Assembly (NCBI RefSeq): GCF_011058155.1
Contig: NZ_JAALFC010000018.1
Span: forward strand, 1-64,000
Source: Litoribacterium kuwaitense
GTDB lineage: Bacteria > Bacillota > Bacilli > Bacillales > DSM-28697
Direction of reading: 5' to 3'
DNA length: 64,000 nt
The translations under genes were made by a program, and so were the position numbers. Below are positions 1 to 9,156 of this stretch, in pieces (position 1 is the first letter of the stretch; each line of letters starts with the position of its first letter). The notes beneath the pieces were generated by a model. That model worked only from the letters and a program-made list of their open reading frames with translations, was not told the origin of the DNA and ran no database searches.

Positions 1-680
1 CACAGCGAAGATTAAAGCCTTTTGTGGGCGACATGGGGGAGCGACGCTAACATCGTCCAATGCACGTAAAGTGATGGAATGGGCGTATACGCAGAAAAAC
101 GAATATTGTTTTGCCAGACCAGCATTTAGGAAGAAATACAGCATATGAGATGGGTGTTCCACTTTCGCAAATGGCGGTTTGGGACCCAATTCGGCATCAG
201 CTCGAAATGCAAGAAGATCATCAAGAGGAAGAGATAAAGCTATTACTTTGGAAAGGCCATTGTTCGGTACATCAAGGCTTTACGGTATCACAAATCAAAG
301 CATTGCGAAAACAAGACCCTTCGATACGAATCATCGTTCATCCCGAGTGTACATTTGACGTCGTTCAAGCTGCGGATCTCTCTGGTTCTACAGCGAAAAT
401 CATTCAGGAGATTGAGCAGGCTCCCGCAGGCACAAAATGGGCCGTAGGTACTGAAATGAATCTTGTCAATCGGTTAGCAAAAGAACACCCATCGCAGCAT
501 ATCCGTTCATTAAATCCATATATGTGCCCATGTTTAACGATGAATCGCATTGATTTGCCTCATCTGACATGGGCCTTAGAGCGAATTGATGCGGGTAAGC
601 CTGTCAATCAAATTAGCGTTGATGAGGAAACTGCAGCGGCAGCACACACTGCAATCGAGCGAATGTTTGCGCTCGTGTAA
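1..680 (+). CDS. nadA: Quinolinate synthase NadA, 3' part, frameshifted
   Basis: Quinolinate synthase joins iminoaspartate and dihydroxyacetone phosphate to make quinolinate in NAD synthesis and uses a [4Fe-4S] cluster. The 5' end lies outside the window. Frame 2 reads NadA-like sequence ([16 protein letters not shown]) up to about base 94. The likeness then continues in frame 3 from about base 102 ([15 protein letters not shown]) to the stop at 678-680. Removing one A from the A5 run at 95-99 joins the two. Two cluster cysteine regions are visible, CGRHGG and MCPCLTMN, with the usual [13 protein letters not shown] stretch between them. The TTG at 111 is an internal Leu codon, not a start. 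The identification is firm; whether the shift is real or a sequence error cannot be told here. Confidence 0.9.
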
Positions 681-701
681 ACAAGCGTGTGTCTTTATTT
701 C

Positions 702-740
702 AAAAAAACGCCCATAAGTCATTGAAAGGACTCATGGGGC
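702..740 (-). terminator. Rho-independent terminator of the 746-1597 gene
   Basis: On the minus strand an arm GCCCCATGAGTCC pairs with GACTTATGGGC (one bulged base) and is followed by a run of seven T. It sits six bases past the stop of the minus-strand gene, between convergent genes, so it may also slow read-through from nadA. Confidence 0.8.
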
Positions 741-745
741 ATGAT

Positions 746-1597
746 TTACGAAGGATGATCAATGTGAAATGCAGGCACCTTTTCTTCTGAAGAGGTGTTT
801 TTTTGGGGATTTGAATAGGAGGTACTTTCATGATGGGTAAGGTGATTTGTGTCTGTCTCCTCAGTAGAGAGCGATTCGAGCGGAGGAGCATTATTGGTTT
901 GTTCATTTGTTTCTTCAATCGTTAACGATAATCTATATTTACAACCTCGGTCTTCAATAAACGGACAAAGCGCATTCAATTTATCAATAATTTGTGAAGT
1001 TGTAAACATTCCCTCGATATTAAAAGTCATTTTATGGGGGCTATTTTTATTAGGCAGTGATTCCGCTGGTATATTAGACTGGTTGTGTGTATGTTGTGGC
1101 GTACTTTGCGTCTTTTTTAATAAAGCCAAAGTATCCGCTACACTTTGGTTTAGTTGTGTAGACTTTTGTTGTAAATGTAGTGGACTATGATATTCGCTTT
1201 TCTTTGATCTATTATGCTCGCGTTCAATTTTGCGTCTTTGATTGTAGACAGTTGCAGTACTAACCTCCCATTTTTCTGCGAGTTGCTGAGCAGAATGGTG
1301 TTCCAAATATAAGTGAATTAATTCATTTTTTTGGTGGTTAGGTAGTAATTGGAATCGTGTGTATGGAATGACTTCTTTGCGGTATTCTTTCATCTGGTCT
1401 TCTTCTACGGGAACAGTACGTTTAGAATGTTTTTTTTCACGGAGAGGGATCCCTAGTTTTTTCATCATTGAATAAAGCTTGTAATACGGGCAGTCCAACA
1501 TGTCAATAATTTCTGAGGTTTTCATCGTGCCGCGCCAATGTCTAATTAGCTTCTCTTGTTCAGCAAGGGGTTTTTCGATCAGTTCATGATACTTCAA
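746..1597 (-). CDS. Unrecognised putative DNA-binding protein
   Basis: The 283-residue product is not one I recognise. It starts at TTG (1597), with AGGAGG about nine bases upstream. Two stretches look like helix-turn-helix units: one near residues 20-50 (TSEIIDMLDCPYYKLYSMMKK) is weak, and one near 100-130 (SAQQLAEKWEVSTATVYNQR) is convincing. A central piece near 190-235 (MTFNIEGMFTTSQIIDKL) looks folded, and between and after these the chain is rich in Ser, Thr, Gln, Asn and Pro. A terminator follows it directly and the upstream neighbour is 337 bp away, so it appears to be a single-gene unit. A regulator or a domesticated mobile-element protein are both possible. Confidence 0.6.
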   Translation of the reverse strand: MKYHELIEKPLAEQEKLIRHWRGTMKTSEIIDMLDCPYYKLYSMMKKLGIPLREKKHSKRTVPVEEDQMKEYRKEVIPYTRFQLLPNHQKNELIHLYLEHHSAQQLAEKWEVSTATVYNQRRKIEREHNRSKKSEYHSPLHLQQKSTQLNQSVADTLALLKKTQSTPQHTHNQSNIPAESLPNKNSPHKMTFNIEGMFTTSQIIDKLNALCPFIEDRGCKYRLSLTIEETNEQTNNAPPLESLSTEETDTNHLTHHESTSYSNPQKNTSSEEKVPAFHIDHPS

Positions 1598-1856
1598 CCG
1601 GCAGATCCTCCTTCTACAAATTATAAAACGTTTTATTTATTCAGAATTCGTTATGAATTAGCAAATTCCTTTTTTTTGATCCCATTTTTTACGCTTTGAA
1701 ATTATTCTAGTCTGGAACATGTCTCCAAAAAAATAAAAAAACGCTCTGTAAAGGGTAACGCTAACTTAGAGCCGGCTTCGCATCCGTCGTGACTCTGTTC
1801 GTTCGTTTCTTATGATCAAACGTTAGCAAGGCTTTCGATTTAGCCTGAAAATGTCG
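1598..1856. other. Gene-free AT-rich interval
   Basis: This holds the promoter and ribosome site of the 746-1597 gene plus a GC-richer patch near 1760-1790. No convincing reading frame, RNA or repeat was seen apart from the hairpin that follows at 1857. Confidence 0.5.
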
Positions 1857-1900
1857 AAAAAAGAGTGTAGACAAAGCCGCGAAAGACTTTGTCTGCACTT
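1857..1900 (-). terminator. Terminator hairpin, dispersed-repeat copy 1
   Basis: AGTGTAGACAAAG (1864-1876) pairs with CTTTGTCTGCACT (1887-1899) around a 10-base loop. Read on the minus strand it is followed by six T, so it ends transcription from the PucR-type gene at 1935-2855. The same arms recur at 16.5, 18.6, 43.3 and 60.5 kb. Confidence 0.85.
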
Positions 1901-1934
1901 TAATAATAGCTCTTATGAACACGTATCGTTGACA

Positions 1935-2855
1935 CTATAAATCCATAGCTAACATGGCGATGTATACTGTTACGGCTTGGTGAAATGTTTTAACATCTAG
2001 TTGAGTGCGCTCAATAAATTTGTCGACTCGGTATTGCAAGGAATTGCGGTGGACAAACAGTGCTTTTGCAGCAGTTGAAATATTCATGTTTGATTCGAGA
2101 AACTTCCTGACACTGTGAAGCAGCTCTTTGTCATCAGCAACTTGTTCGAGCATCGCTTTCACCTCTGCAATGGTTTCCTGTGAGCTTTGGGAGACAAGAT
2201 AAAGCGGAAGTTGCTCAGCATGGAAAAAAACGGGTGATTTCGAATGAAGCTTTCTTGATATCGCAAAGCTTTCTTGTTCAATAAGATAGCGGGCATAAGC
2301 ATTTTCGTCGGCTTTTTGTGTGTGGCCAATGTATACATGGACATCTGAGTAAAAGTCTCCGGTTAACGCTTCAGCCAAATCCTCATAAGCGATCGGTTCC
2401 TCTAAACTTACGGTCTGTGGCTCGATGAGAAAGCCTCGGTGTAAGCTTTCCCAAATGATGACGGGTGTGTAAGGGTAAATGCCTTTGACAGCTTCTGCAA
2501 AAGAATCTCGATCTAAGAGCGCTTCTTTAATATGAAAATGGATTAACCGATGTTCAGGTAATGGCTCTGTTGGCATACTTTTTTCTATGAACAGCTGGTG
2601 CCACGGACGCTCCTGATCATTTAGCGTATGCGTATCGATTTCATGACTAAAAAAAAGCTCTAATAACTGTCTTTCTTTTAGACCCATTGCAGTTTTTAAA
2701 ATGCCGACCCACTGCCCTTCAACATGAAACCATTCATATTGACCGGCATCATGAACAGCATGTTCAAAAATGAGGTTGTCCTGATATAAACGTTTGAGAT
2801 GATCAAGCATAGGGGCTCGCTGCCTAACTTTATCAGGCCGACAGCGCTTCACCAC
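1935..2855 (-). CDS. PucR/CdaR-type transcription regulator
   Basis: The C-terminal end carries the PucR/CdaR helix-turn-helix pattern: LLHSVRKFLESNMNISTAAK, then a HRNSLQYRVDKF helix, then a short tail. Proteins of this type sense small metabolites through a variable N-terminal part; the ligand here is unknown. The longest frame starts at GTG 2855, ten bases after the upstream gene's stop. Homologues usually begin near MLDHLKRLY, which is the ATG at 2810, but neither start has an ideal ribosome site (GAAGG lies very near the GTG). It follows the carbonic-anhydrase-like gene and is probably co-transcribed with it, ending at the hairpin at 1857-1900. Confidence 0.8.
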   Translation of the reverse strand: MVKRCRPDKVRQRAPMLDHLKRLYQDNLIFEHAVHDAGQYEWFHVEGQWVGILKTAMGLKERQLLELFFSHEIDTHTLNDQERPWHQLFIEKSMPTEPLPEHRLIHFHIKEALLDRDSFAEAVKGIYPYTPVIIWESLHRGFLIEPQTVSLEEPIAYEDLAEALTGDFYSDVHVYIGHTQKADENAYARYLIEQESFAISRKLHSKSPVFFHAEQLPLYLVSQSSQETIAEVKAMLEQVADDKELLHSVRKFLESNMNISTAAKALFVHRNSLQYRVDKFIERTQLDVKTFHQAVTVYIAMLAMDL

Positions 2856-2864
2856 CCTTCATTC

Positions 2865-3290
2865 TTAAGCTGAACGAGATTCGCTGACAGAGAGTTGAGT
2901 CACTTGACCTTCCTCACTCACATGCAGGCTGACAAGAGTCAGTTGTGGATACCAAGTGCGAAGGCGCTCGAGAGCACGTTCTGTCGTTTCTTTTTGCACA
3001 TCGGATGTACATGGGTGACCGGCACAATCGTCATGACCAGCTACAATGATGACCTTCGATCTGTGGGCGTTCACGGAAACTTCAATCATTTGCTTGAGGC
3101 GTTCAACATCACCTTCATTGCCATCAATTAACACTTTGTTGGCGCCTGGTGCTGTGACACAGTCGACATATTGTATGTCGTAATGTTCCTTAATCCATTG
3201 ATTGACAGGCTCTTGAACACGACCATCCATACAATTAATAGCTGTCGCAAATGTTTGATCGATAGATATCGGCAATTTAACCAACTCCAT
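2865..3290 (-). CDS. Small beta-carbonic-anhydrase-like protein
   Basis: The 141-residue protein keeps the zinc-site pattern of beta carbonic anhydrases: Cys20 with the Asp22-Arg24 pair (NCMDGR), and His86-x-x-Cys89 (AGHDDCAG). It is much shorter than the usual 180-220 residue enzymes, and the part between the motifs is reduced. Whether it hydrates CO2 or is a fold relative with another use is unknown. The start ATG has only a weak purine-rich stretch before it. It lies 20 bases after dynA and 10 bases before the PucR-type regulator on the same strand, so the three could form one transcript; coupling with the regulator is the tighter link. Confidence 0.7.
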   Translation of the reverse strand: MELVKLPISIDQTFATAINCMDGRVQEPVNQWIKEHYDIQYVDCVTAPGANKVLIDGNEGDVERLKQMIEVSVNAHRSKVIIVAGHDDCAGHPCTSDVQKETTERALERLRTWYPQLTLVSLHVSEEGQVTQLSVSESRSA

Positions 3291-3309
3291 TTTTTAAGTT
3301 ATTGTTTTT

Positions 3310-6300
3310 TTAAGTGTAAGACAACAGTGTTTGTTCAACAAATTTTTCTTCTTTTTGCCACGCTTCTACAGCCTCAGGGGAGAGCGCTGACAAGAGTGAC
3401 GCAGCCGTTTCTTTTACGGCATCCTGAGATGATTGCTTGCATGCGTCAAGCTGTGCGTGCAAATGCTTAGATGCCCACGGGGTCAAAAGCTGTTCAGCAC
3501 TTTTTTGCCAAGCAGACAACGCATCATCTAAAGCCTTGAACAGATCGTTCTGTAATTGTTCTCTACCCGGTCCCTCTGAGAAATATTTAGCATTTTTCAT
3601 ATGCTTTTGCCACGTTCGAAGTACTTCAGAAGAAAACTGGATCACTTCGATCATTTCTGGTACTTTCTGCTGTTTCATATCAACGGTTGGCAATGATTCT
3701 TGAAAATGTTTCGCAAAGGTCTCAGCCCAATTTTCTTGTGCTTCCACCGTCAGTTGATAGCTTTTTTGTTCGAGTCTAAGTGCAGTTGCCCTAAGCTCTT
3801 GTGCTAAAGCTTCGTTGATGAGGGTTAGAAAATCGTTCATCCCAGCTTGAAAGGCTTCCTTTGCTGAACGTTCAGCGAAAAGCCCAGGGTGGAAAGCTTG
3901 CTTAAACCACGTTCCAGTATTGAACTGTGAACGCTGCTTCACGTGATATAATAGCTGATCCTCCTCGTTTTTAAGCGCTGTTTCAAGAGGGGATTGAGCT
4001 GTGCTTTGAATCTTGTGTAATATGGCATCCCGCTTCTTAAGAATGGTGTCGGCTTTTTCCTGTCGCATTTCTTCTGAAAGCCGCGCATTCTCGGAAGCTT
4101 CAGAGAGGAGACGCTTGACGAAACGCAAGTCAGCGATCGCTTCATTGGTGACGACACTTGCAAGTTCATTTTGGATGAAGTCATTAAAGCGCTGTTTCAT
4201 TGCCCCAAGCCCAGATTGCTGACGAGTTTCTTCAGAAGAAGACAACGCTTGACGGCTCGAAATAGCGTACAGCCGCGGTTGCTGAATTTGACGAGCAATG
4301 AGCTGCTGTTTTACATAGGATTGCACTTGTTCAAGCTCAGCGTCGTTTTTTGCTAAATCTTTAGCATTGACAATAAAAAACATTTTATCCAACGCAAAAG
4401 CGTCTTTCACTTTACCGAGCTGTTCCAGAAACTGTCGATCTGCTTTAGAGAATGCATGGTTGTAATACGTCACAAAAAGAATAGCATCAGCATTTTTAAT
4501 ATAGTCAAAAGCAACGGACGTATGTCTGCTATTCATCGAGTCGGCCCCAGGTGTATCAACGAGCACGACACCTTGATTTGTCAACGGACAATCGACATAG
4601 ACATCAACACTTTCAACGAAACAGGCTGTTCTTTCTTCGGCTGTATACGCCATATATTGACTTTTCGTTGCCACAAAGGATGTACCAAGTGTCTCTTTTT
4701 GCTGCTCTAATCCGTGAGCAATTGCTTCAACAAAGGCTTTTTGCGCGCCGGCATGATTTGGCCAGTTCAGCTGAGCGAGAAGAGAAGAGAGCTCCTCTAA
4801 AGTGGAAATTTCTGCATTTACAGGCTGTAAAGCGTCTTTCGCATCGTCAAGTAGCTGCGCCTCATCTTTCATATGAATCACAGCCTCGCCATCATGGTGC
4901 TCGTTGTTTGGAGCTTGAACCCTAATAATCGAAGCTGTCGTAGGCTGAGGTGAGACCGGCAGGTGACGTCCACCAAGCAAAGCATTGGCAAACGACGATT
5001 TCCCTGCTGAAAATGCGCCGAAAAGAGCAACGGTAAAGCGTTGCGTATTGAGCCGTTCCGCTTTTTTATATAAGCGTTCAGCGACAGAATGTGTGCCAGG
5101 GAGCGCGGAAATTCGTTTCCCTACTTCGGTAAGGTCATGTGTTAGCTTTTGGCGATCGACCTGCAACACTTTCGAAGTGTCAATGCTCACCCCTGTTGAT
5201 TGTGTGTCTTCCAACACATCTGGTTCTTCAACAATTTCTTCTTGCTGAACGAATGCTTCTGCAAAAGGACGCACTTCCGAAGTTAAGAGGTGATTGAGCG
5301 CTTCTTCTTCATAGGTAGGTGGGTGGTCTAAAACGGCGATCATTTCTTGCTCAAGCTTATCAAGCTCTGCATCTAAAGCACGTCTTTGTTGGTCGGCTTG
5401 AACAATTGCCTCCAACTGCTGCATCTTTGCCTGACGCTCCTCATTGGTATGCTGCTCAAATTTTTGTAACGAAGAGAGTCCTTCTTCAATTAACGGAAAG
5501 AAAGCCTGTCGAGAACGTTGACGAATGAATGCGATGATGTCATCTCTATATTTTAACACATAGGTTGCATTGGCTGTCGCCCCTGATTGGACGAGATCTG
5601 CCAAGTCTTTACTTGTTACAGAAAGGTCTGTATGAAAGACGCTTTCAACCAACCTTTCATCTTTAATACCAACCTGCTGCATTGCATTGCGGACTAGGTC
5701 ACGAAGGTTCGTCACAAGTTGTTTTAACGCTTTAGATAAAGCGTTATGAAATGCATCGAGACGTGCGTCCTGCTCTGCAAGCACTTTCTTTTTGTTGCGA
5801 AAGAGTCCCGTTTTAAATTGCGGGTCGAGTGAAGCGAGATATTGGGCCGCTAACTCCCTTGTTTCGTATGGAAAAAGGTGTGCGTTTGCGGCTGTACGAT
5901 CGACAGCTTGCCGAGTCTCTTCGGCAAATTGCTTTTGATGATCAATCGCTGTTTGTTGTGCATGATTTTCATTTGAAAGCGCTTCTTTTGCTTCTTCAAG
6001 TTCTTCAGCTGTCAAATGCTCAAGGGTGTCGGCGATCTGTTCTCTTTGTTGGCTTTGAGCTTGCTTTTCCCAGGACAAATGCTCTTGTATTAGCGCTTTA
6101 GCTGTCACTCGTGCAGCTTCATCGACATGATTGGAAGCGTTTTTTGCGTAGTCATGTAGAAAATGACATAGCTCATGCCATTCGCTTCCAGCTGTCTCAG
6201 GTGAGTGAACAGAGGTTAAAAATAAATACGATGTATCCACCCCGCGCTCTTGAAACGCTTGGCGAATATCTTGGCGAAAGGTCTCAATTGAAATTTCTTC

Positions 6301-6918
6301 ATGATGCAGCTTGTCGATTTGATTTACGACGAGCACAACCGGTTTATTTTGCTGTTGAATCGCTTGGAGGAAATGAATATTGACTTCGGAAAGAACGTGG
6401 TTACAATCCATTACATAAACGATCAAATCAGCAAGGTATAAGCCGGATTCTGTAGAGCGTTGGTGGGCATCATCGACAGAATCAACGCCAGGAGTGTCGA
6501 GTAAAATACAACTCTGGTCGAGTTGTAGGCTCGGGTGAGAGAAGGTGACAGAGGCAATGTCCTGCCCATCCTTCATAAAATGTGAGATGTCGTCGAGCTC
6601 ATAAGCTTCAGGAATGGTATACGTTGTCCCCTTCATCGATTCAATTGTTGCTTGGTGCTGCCCTTTTTTGATCTCCACTAGGTTTGCACTAGTTGGAATA
6701 GGGCTGGACGGTAAAACCGGCATGTTGATAAAAGCATTAATCATACTCGATTTCCCTGCCGAAAAATGTCCACAAAATGCGATATGCGATTCTCCGCGCA
6801 CAGTCTTTTGGAGGAGTCGTTTTATTTTTAACTGCGCCTTCTCATTTCCAGCATTCTGAAACAGAAAATGTAAGTGAACGAGAGACGCAACGGATGAATG
6901 ATCTACGGTCACAGTCAT
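3310..6918 (-). CDS. dynA: Two-headed bacterial dynamin DynA (YpbR-like)
   Basis: This is a large membrane-remodelling GTPase of the dynamin family, 1202 residues, close in length to Bacillus subtilis DynA/YpbR. It is an internal fusion of two dynamin units. The first has P-loop GHFSAGKSS (residues 50-58), DTPG (141-144) and NQID (199-202). The second has GAFSAGKSS (634-642), then VDTPGADS and VNAKD. Long helical, Gln/Glu-rich stalk regions lie between and after. In B. subtilis the protein tethers and fuses membranes and helps survival of membrane damage and phage. The start ATG at 6918 has AAAGGA upstream. It stands first in a minus-strand run with the carbonic-anhydrase-like gene. Confidence 0.95.
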   Translation of the reverse strand: MTVTVDHSSVASLVHLHFLFQNAGNEKAQLKIKRLLQKTVRGESHIAFCGHFSAGKSSMINAFINMPVLPSSPIPTSANLVEIKKGQHQATIESMKGTTYTIPEAYELDDISHFMKDGQDIASVTFSHPSLQLDQSCILLDTPGVDSVDDAHQRSTESGLYLADLIVYVMDCNHVLSEVNIHFLQAIQQQNKPVVLVVNQIDKLHHEEISIETFRQDIRQAFQERGVDTSYLFLTSVHSPETAGSEWHELCHFLHDYAKNASNHVDEAARVTAKALIQEHLSWEKQAQSQQREQIADTLEHLTAEELEEAKEALSNENHAQQTAIDHQKQFAEETRQAVDRTAANAHLFPYETRELAAQYLASLDPQFKTGLFRNKKKVLAEQDARLDAFHNALSKALKQLVTNLRDLVRNAMQQVGIKDERLVESVFHTDLSVTSKDLADLVQSGATANATYVLKYRDDIIAFIRQRSRQAFFPLIEEGLSSLQKFEQHTNEERQAKMQQLEAIVQADQQRRALDAELDKLEQEMIAVLDHPPTYEEEALNHLLTSEVRPFAEAFVQQEEIVEEPDVLEDTQSTGVSIDTSKVLQVDRQKLTHDLTEVGKRISALPGTHSVAERLYKKAERLNTQRFTVALFGAFSAGKSSFANALLGGRHLPVSPQPTTASIIRVQAPNNEHHDGEAVIHMKDEAQLLDDAKDALQPVNAEISTLEELSSLLAQLNWPNHAGAQKAFVEAIAHGLEQQKETLGTSFVATKSQYMAYTAEERTACFVESVDVYVDCPLTNQGVVLVDTPGADSMNSRHTSVAFDYIKNADAILFVTYYNHAFSKADRQFLEQLGKVKDAFALDKMFFIVNAKDLAKNDAELEQVQSYVKQQLIARQIQQPRLYAISSRQALSSSEETRQQSGLGAMKQRFNDFIQNELASVVTNEAIADLRFVKRLLSEASENARLSEEMRQEKADTILKKRDAILHKIQSTAQSPLETALKNEEDQLLYHVKQRSQFNTGTWFKQAFHPGLFAERSAKEAFQAGMNDFLTLINEALAQELRATALRLEQKSYQLTVEAQENWAETFAKHFQESLPTVDMKQQKVPEMIEVIQFSSEVLRTWQKHMKNAKYFSEGPGREQLQNDLFKALDDALSAWQKSAEQLLTPWASKHLHAQLDACKQSSQDAVKETAASLLSALSPEAVEAWQKEEKFVEQTLLSYT

Positions 6919-7050
6919 GAATAAATCCTTTCTCTTTTGTCTGCTAAAACAAGCATAGCAGAAAGTGTCTTTACAGAAATGATAAGTCAGGTGCTTTAGG
7001 ATGTCAAAGCATGGTAGAATGAAAATTTAAATTGGTTGGATGAGGAAAAA

Positions 7051-7473
7051 ATGAGGGGAAAAGGTTCACAAAAGGGGCAGAAACCATTGAAAAAGGTCGT
7101 ATGGATTGTAGTTACTTGGGTGGTGCTTTTGTTGATTACTTATCGTATGTCGTTTTTTACAGGACAAGGCACAGCGACAGTCATTGAAAAAATTCCGACC
7201 GCTGAAAATATTGCGATCATAAATGTTCTTTTACGTAAACTGACACACTTTTTTTCCTACGGTGCTTTAGCTGTTGTTCTATGGTGGGCATTAAAAACAA
7301 AGAAGAACGGTTTTGCAATTGCTTGGACGATTGCGACCCTTTGTGGTTTGTTTGATGAGGTTTGTCAGTTTTTTCATCCTAATCGAACTGGAGCATGGTA
7401 TGATGTCGTCATCAATTCAGCAGGTGCATATGTATTTTTATTGGTGATTACAAAAATAAAGAGACGGTCGTAA
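7051..7473 (+). CDS. VanZ family membrane protein
   Basis: The product is about 140 residues with four hydrophobic segments and the VanZ pattern: LLRKLTHFFSYGALA, then GLFDEVCQFFHPNRTG and a WYDVVINSAGA stretch. VanZ gives low-level teicoplanin resistance in enterococci, but most family members are unlinked to vancomycin genes and have no known job. The ATG at 7051 is preferred over an in-frame TTG at 7036 because GATGAGGA lies six bases upstream of it. It is convergent with the SGNH hydrolase and divergent from dynA. Confidence 0.85.
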   Translation: MRGKGSQKGQKPLKKVVWIVVTWVVLLLITYRMSFFTGQGTATVIEKIPTAENIAIINVLLRKLTHFFSYGALAVVLWWALKTKKNGFAIAWTIATLCGLFDEVCQFFHPNRTGAWYDVVINSAGAYVFLLVITKIKRRS

Positions 7474-7507
7474 ATCGCCGTCATTTATCATGTGGAAAAC
7501 TGGAATA

Positions 7508-7549
7508 AAGGGGTAAATTTACGCAATGAAAGTACCCATTTCACCCCTT
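7508..7549. terminator. Possible bidirectional terminator
   Basis: AAGGGGTAAAT (7508-7518) pairs with ATTTCACCCCTT (7538-7549) between the convergent VanZ and SGNH genes. The T tract is weak on both sides. Confidence 0.45.
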
Positions 7550-7584
7550 AGTTCGTCTGATCCAATCTAACGATCATAGCCCCT

Positions 7585-8217
7585 TTACTTTGATATACCT
7601 TGATAACCAAGTGCATCAAACACATATGCCATCCGTGCATACCCTTCATTGTTCGGGTGGAGTCTATCTAACGATAATAGCTGAGGGTGCTGTTGAAAGA
7701 TACTATACATATTTCCTACAGCAACACGGGGGCTTTGAATATAGAGAAGCCGTCGGTTGAATAAACGAATCCATCTGTCAAAATCAGGCTGGTTTGGCCA
7801 AGGATTATAAATGTTTGCGATGCGAATCAACGGAGGTGCTTGGTTGCGAGAGCGTTTTATTAATAAGTCTACGATGGACCCGATGTTGTGCAGGCACTCA
7901 TTGATTGCTGACCAAACGATGGCATCCTCTTTTGTGACTAAGTATTGACGACCGGCCTGCAACAAGTCATTACTTCCTGCAGTTAAAGTGACGATGTGTG
8001 CGTATTGATCATCGGAAGGTGGGGCATTTAATAGGAGCTGAAGCAGTTCACCACTCGTAAGGCCAGGACGTGCAAGGACCTTTTTATCAACAGGACGTTT
8101 CAAGGCTTGGGATACTAAGGCTTGATATTTTTTTACGTATCCTGAGGAAAATATGAGTCCGCCAACACCCACAGTTAATGAATCACCAGTAGCAAATAAC
8201 CGTACAGGTCCCTTCAT
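7585..8217 (-). CDS. SGNH/GDSL-type esterase or lipase
   Basis: This belongs to the SGNH hydrolase fold. Block I is ATGDSLTVGVG with the nucleophile Ser13. Block III is LTAGSNDLL and block V is DRLHPNNEGY, giving the Asp-His part of the triad. There is no clear signal peptide, so it may act in the cytoplasm, unlike secreted GDSL lipases. The ATG at 8217 is chosen over the GTG at 8226 because AGGAG lies eight bases before it. It appears to be a single-gene unit. The substrate (acyl ester, acetyl-sugar or lysophospholipid) cannot be told from the sequence. Confidence 0.85.
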   Translation of the reverse strand: MKGPVRLFATGDSLTVGVGGLIFSSGYVKKYQALVSQALKRPVDKKVLARPGLTSGELLQLLLNAPPSDDQYAHIVTLTAGSNDLLQAGRQYLVTKEDAIVWSAINECLHNIGSIVDLLIKRSRNQAPPLIRIANIYNPWPNQPDFDRWIRLFNRRLLYIQSPRVAVGNMYSIFQQHPQLLSLDRLHPNNEGYARMAYVFDALGYQGISK

Positions 8218-8456
8218 GATGTTCACTCCTTTTAAAACAAGTCACAATCATAAGCGGTAAGTGGCGCTTCGCAAAGATGTGTATTATTTTATGCTGGAGA
8301 AGCTTTATCGTGATAGGGAAGTGTTGAAAGTGGGGATGAGAAGTAAACAATACGAAGAGGCCAGTGTTTTTACCTGGCCGCAGCCTGTTGCCAAACGCTT
8401 TCATTCTTTGCCCGCTTGACTAATCATTCTTTTAAAAGTGCTTTGTTTTGTTCAAT

Positions 8457-9047
8457 TTAATGTGACGGGGTAGCTAGCCCAGATAAAAACACATTCCAAG
8501 AACCGATAATTCGTTTTTCATATGTCTCTTTATCATATAAAAATTGTTCGAGAAAAATGCCGTCCATGAGACAGAACAAAGCCGCGACAATATCGTCAAG
8601 CGATTGGTCGGTTTTAAAGGAGCCATCGATCTGGCCTTTTTGCAATACGCGCCTCAATACAGCTGTTACTTTTGTTTCCGCTTCAAGTATGGTCTGTTTA
8701 AGCTTTTCGGCATGAACTTCAGGAGGGTAGACGAGCAGTGATTTGTATAAACGACCTGCATCCGTATTGGCAAAAAAAAGAGACGATTCCGTGACCATTG
8801 TGCGAAGCTGTGTGGGAGGCGGAAGGTGGTCAAATCGTTGTTCAGCAGTCGTGAAAAATTCCACATGTTGATTCATTGCCTCATCAGCACAAGACAGGTA
8901 TAAATTGTCTTTGTTCGTATAATGATTGTAAAGAGACGGCTTTTTGATACCTACCTTGGCTGCAATGTCCGCCATTGAGGTGCCAGAATAGCTTTGATCG
9001 GCAAAAAGTCGAATGGCTTCATGAAGAATTTTTTGAGAAGTATTCAT
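8457..9047 (-). CDS. TetR/AcrR-type repressor
   Basis: The N-terminal 50 residues form a typical TetR DNA-binding domain (HEAIRLFADQSYSGTSMADI, then KKPSLYNHYTNKDNLYL). The rest is a helical ligand domain with a TetR_C-like end (SLDDIVAALFCLMDGIFLEQ). The start ATG has GGAG eight bases upstream. It stands divergent from nanE across about 110 bp, so either nanE or its own gene could be its target; there is no efflux pump next to it to suggest a ligand. Confidence 0.85.
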   Translation of the reverse strand: MNTSQKILHEAIRLFADQSYSGTSMADIAAKVGIKKPSLYNHYTNKDNLYLSCADEAMNQHVEFFTTAEQRFDHLPPPTQLRTMVTESSLFFANTDAGRLYKSLLVYPPEVHAEKLKQTILEAETKVTAVLRRVLQKGQIDGSFKTDQSLDDIVAALFCLMDGIFLEQFLYDKETYEKRIIGSWNVFLSGLATPSH

Positions 9048-9156
9048 AGCAAAAACTCCAATTATTTTTCAAAAATCCTACCACAAGGAAGGAATTGCGT
9101 AAAGGGAAAGCGAAAATGGAGAAAATGTTCAAATTGAATTTGTAGGGGGGAAATTA

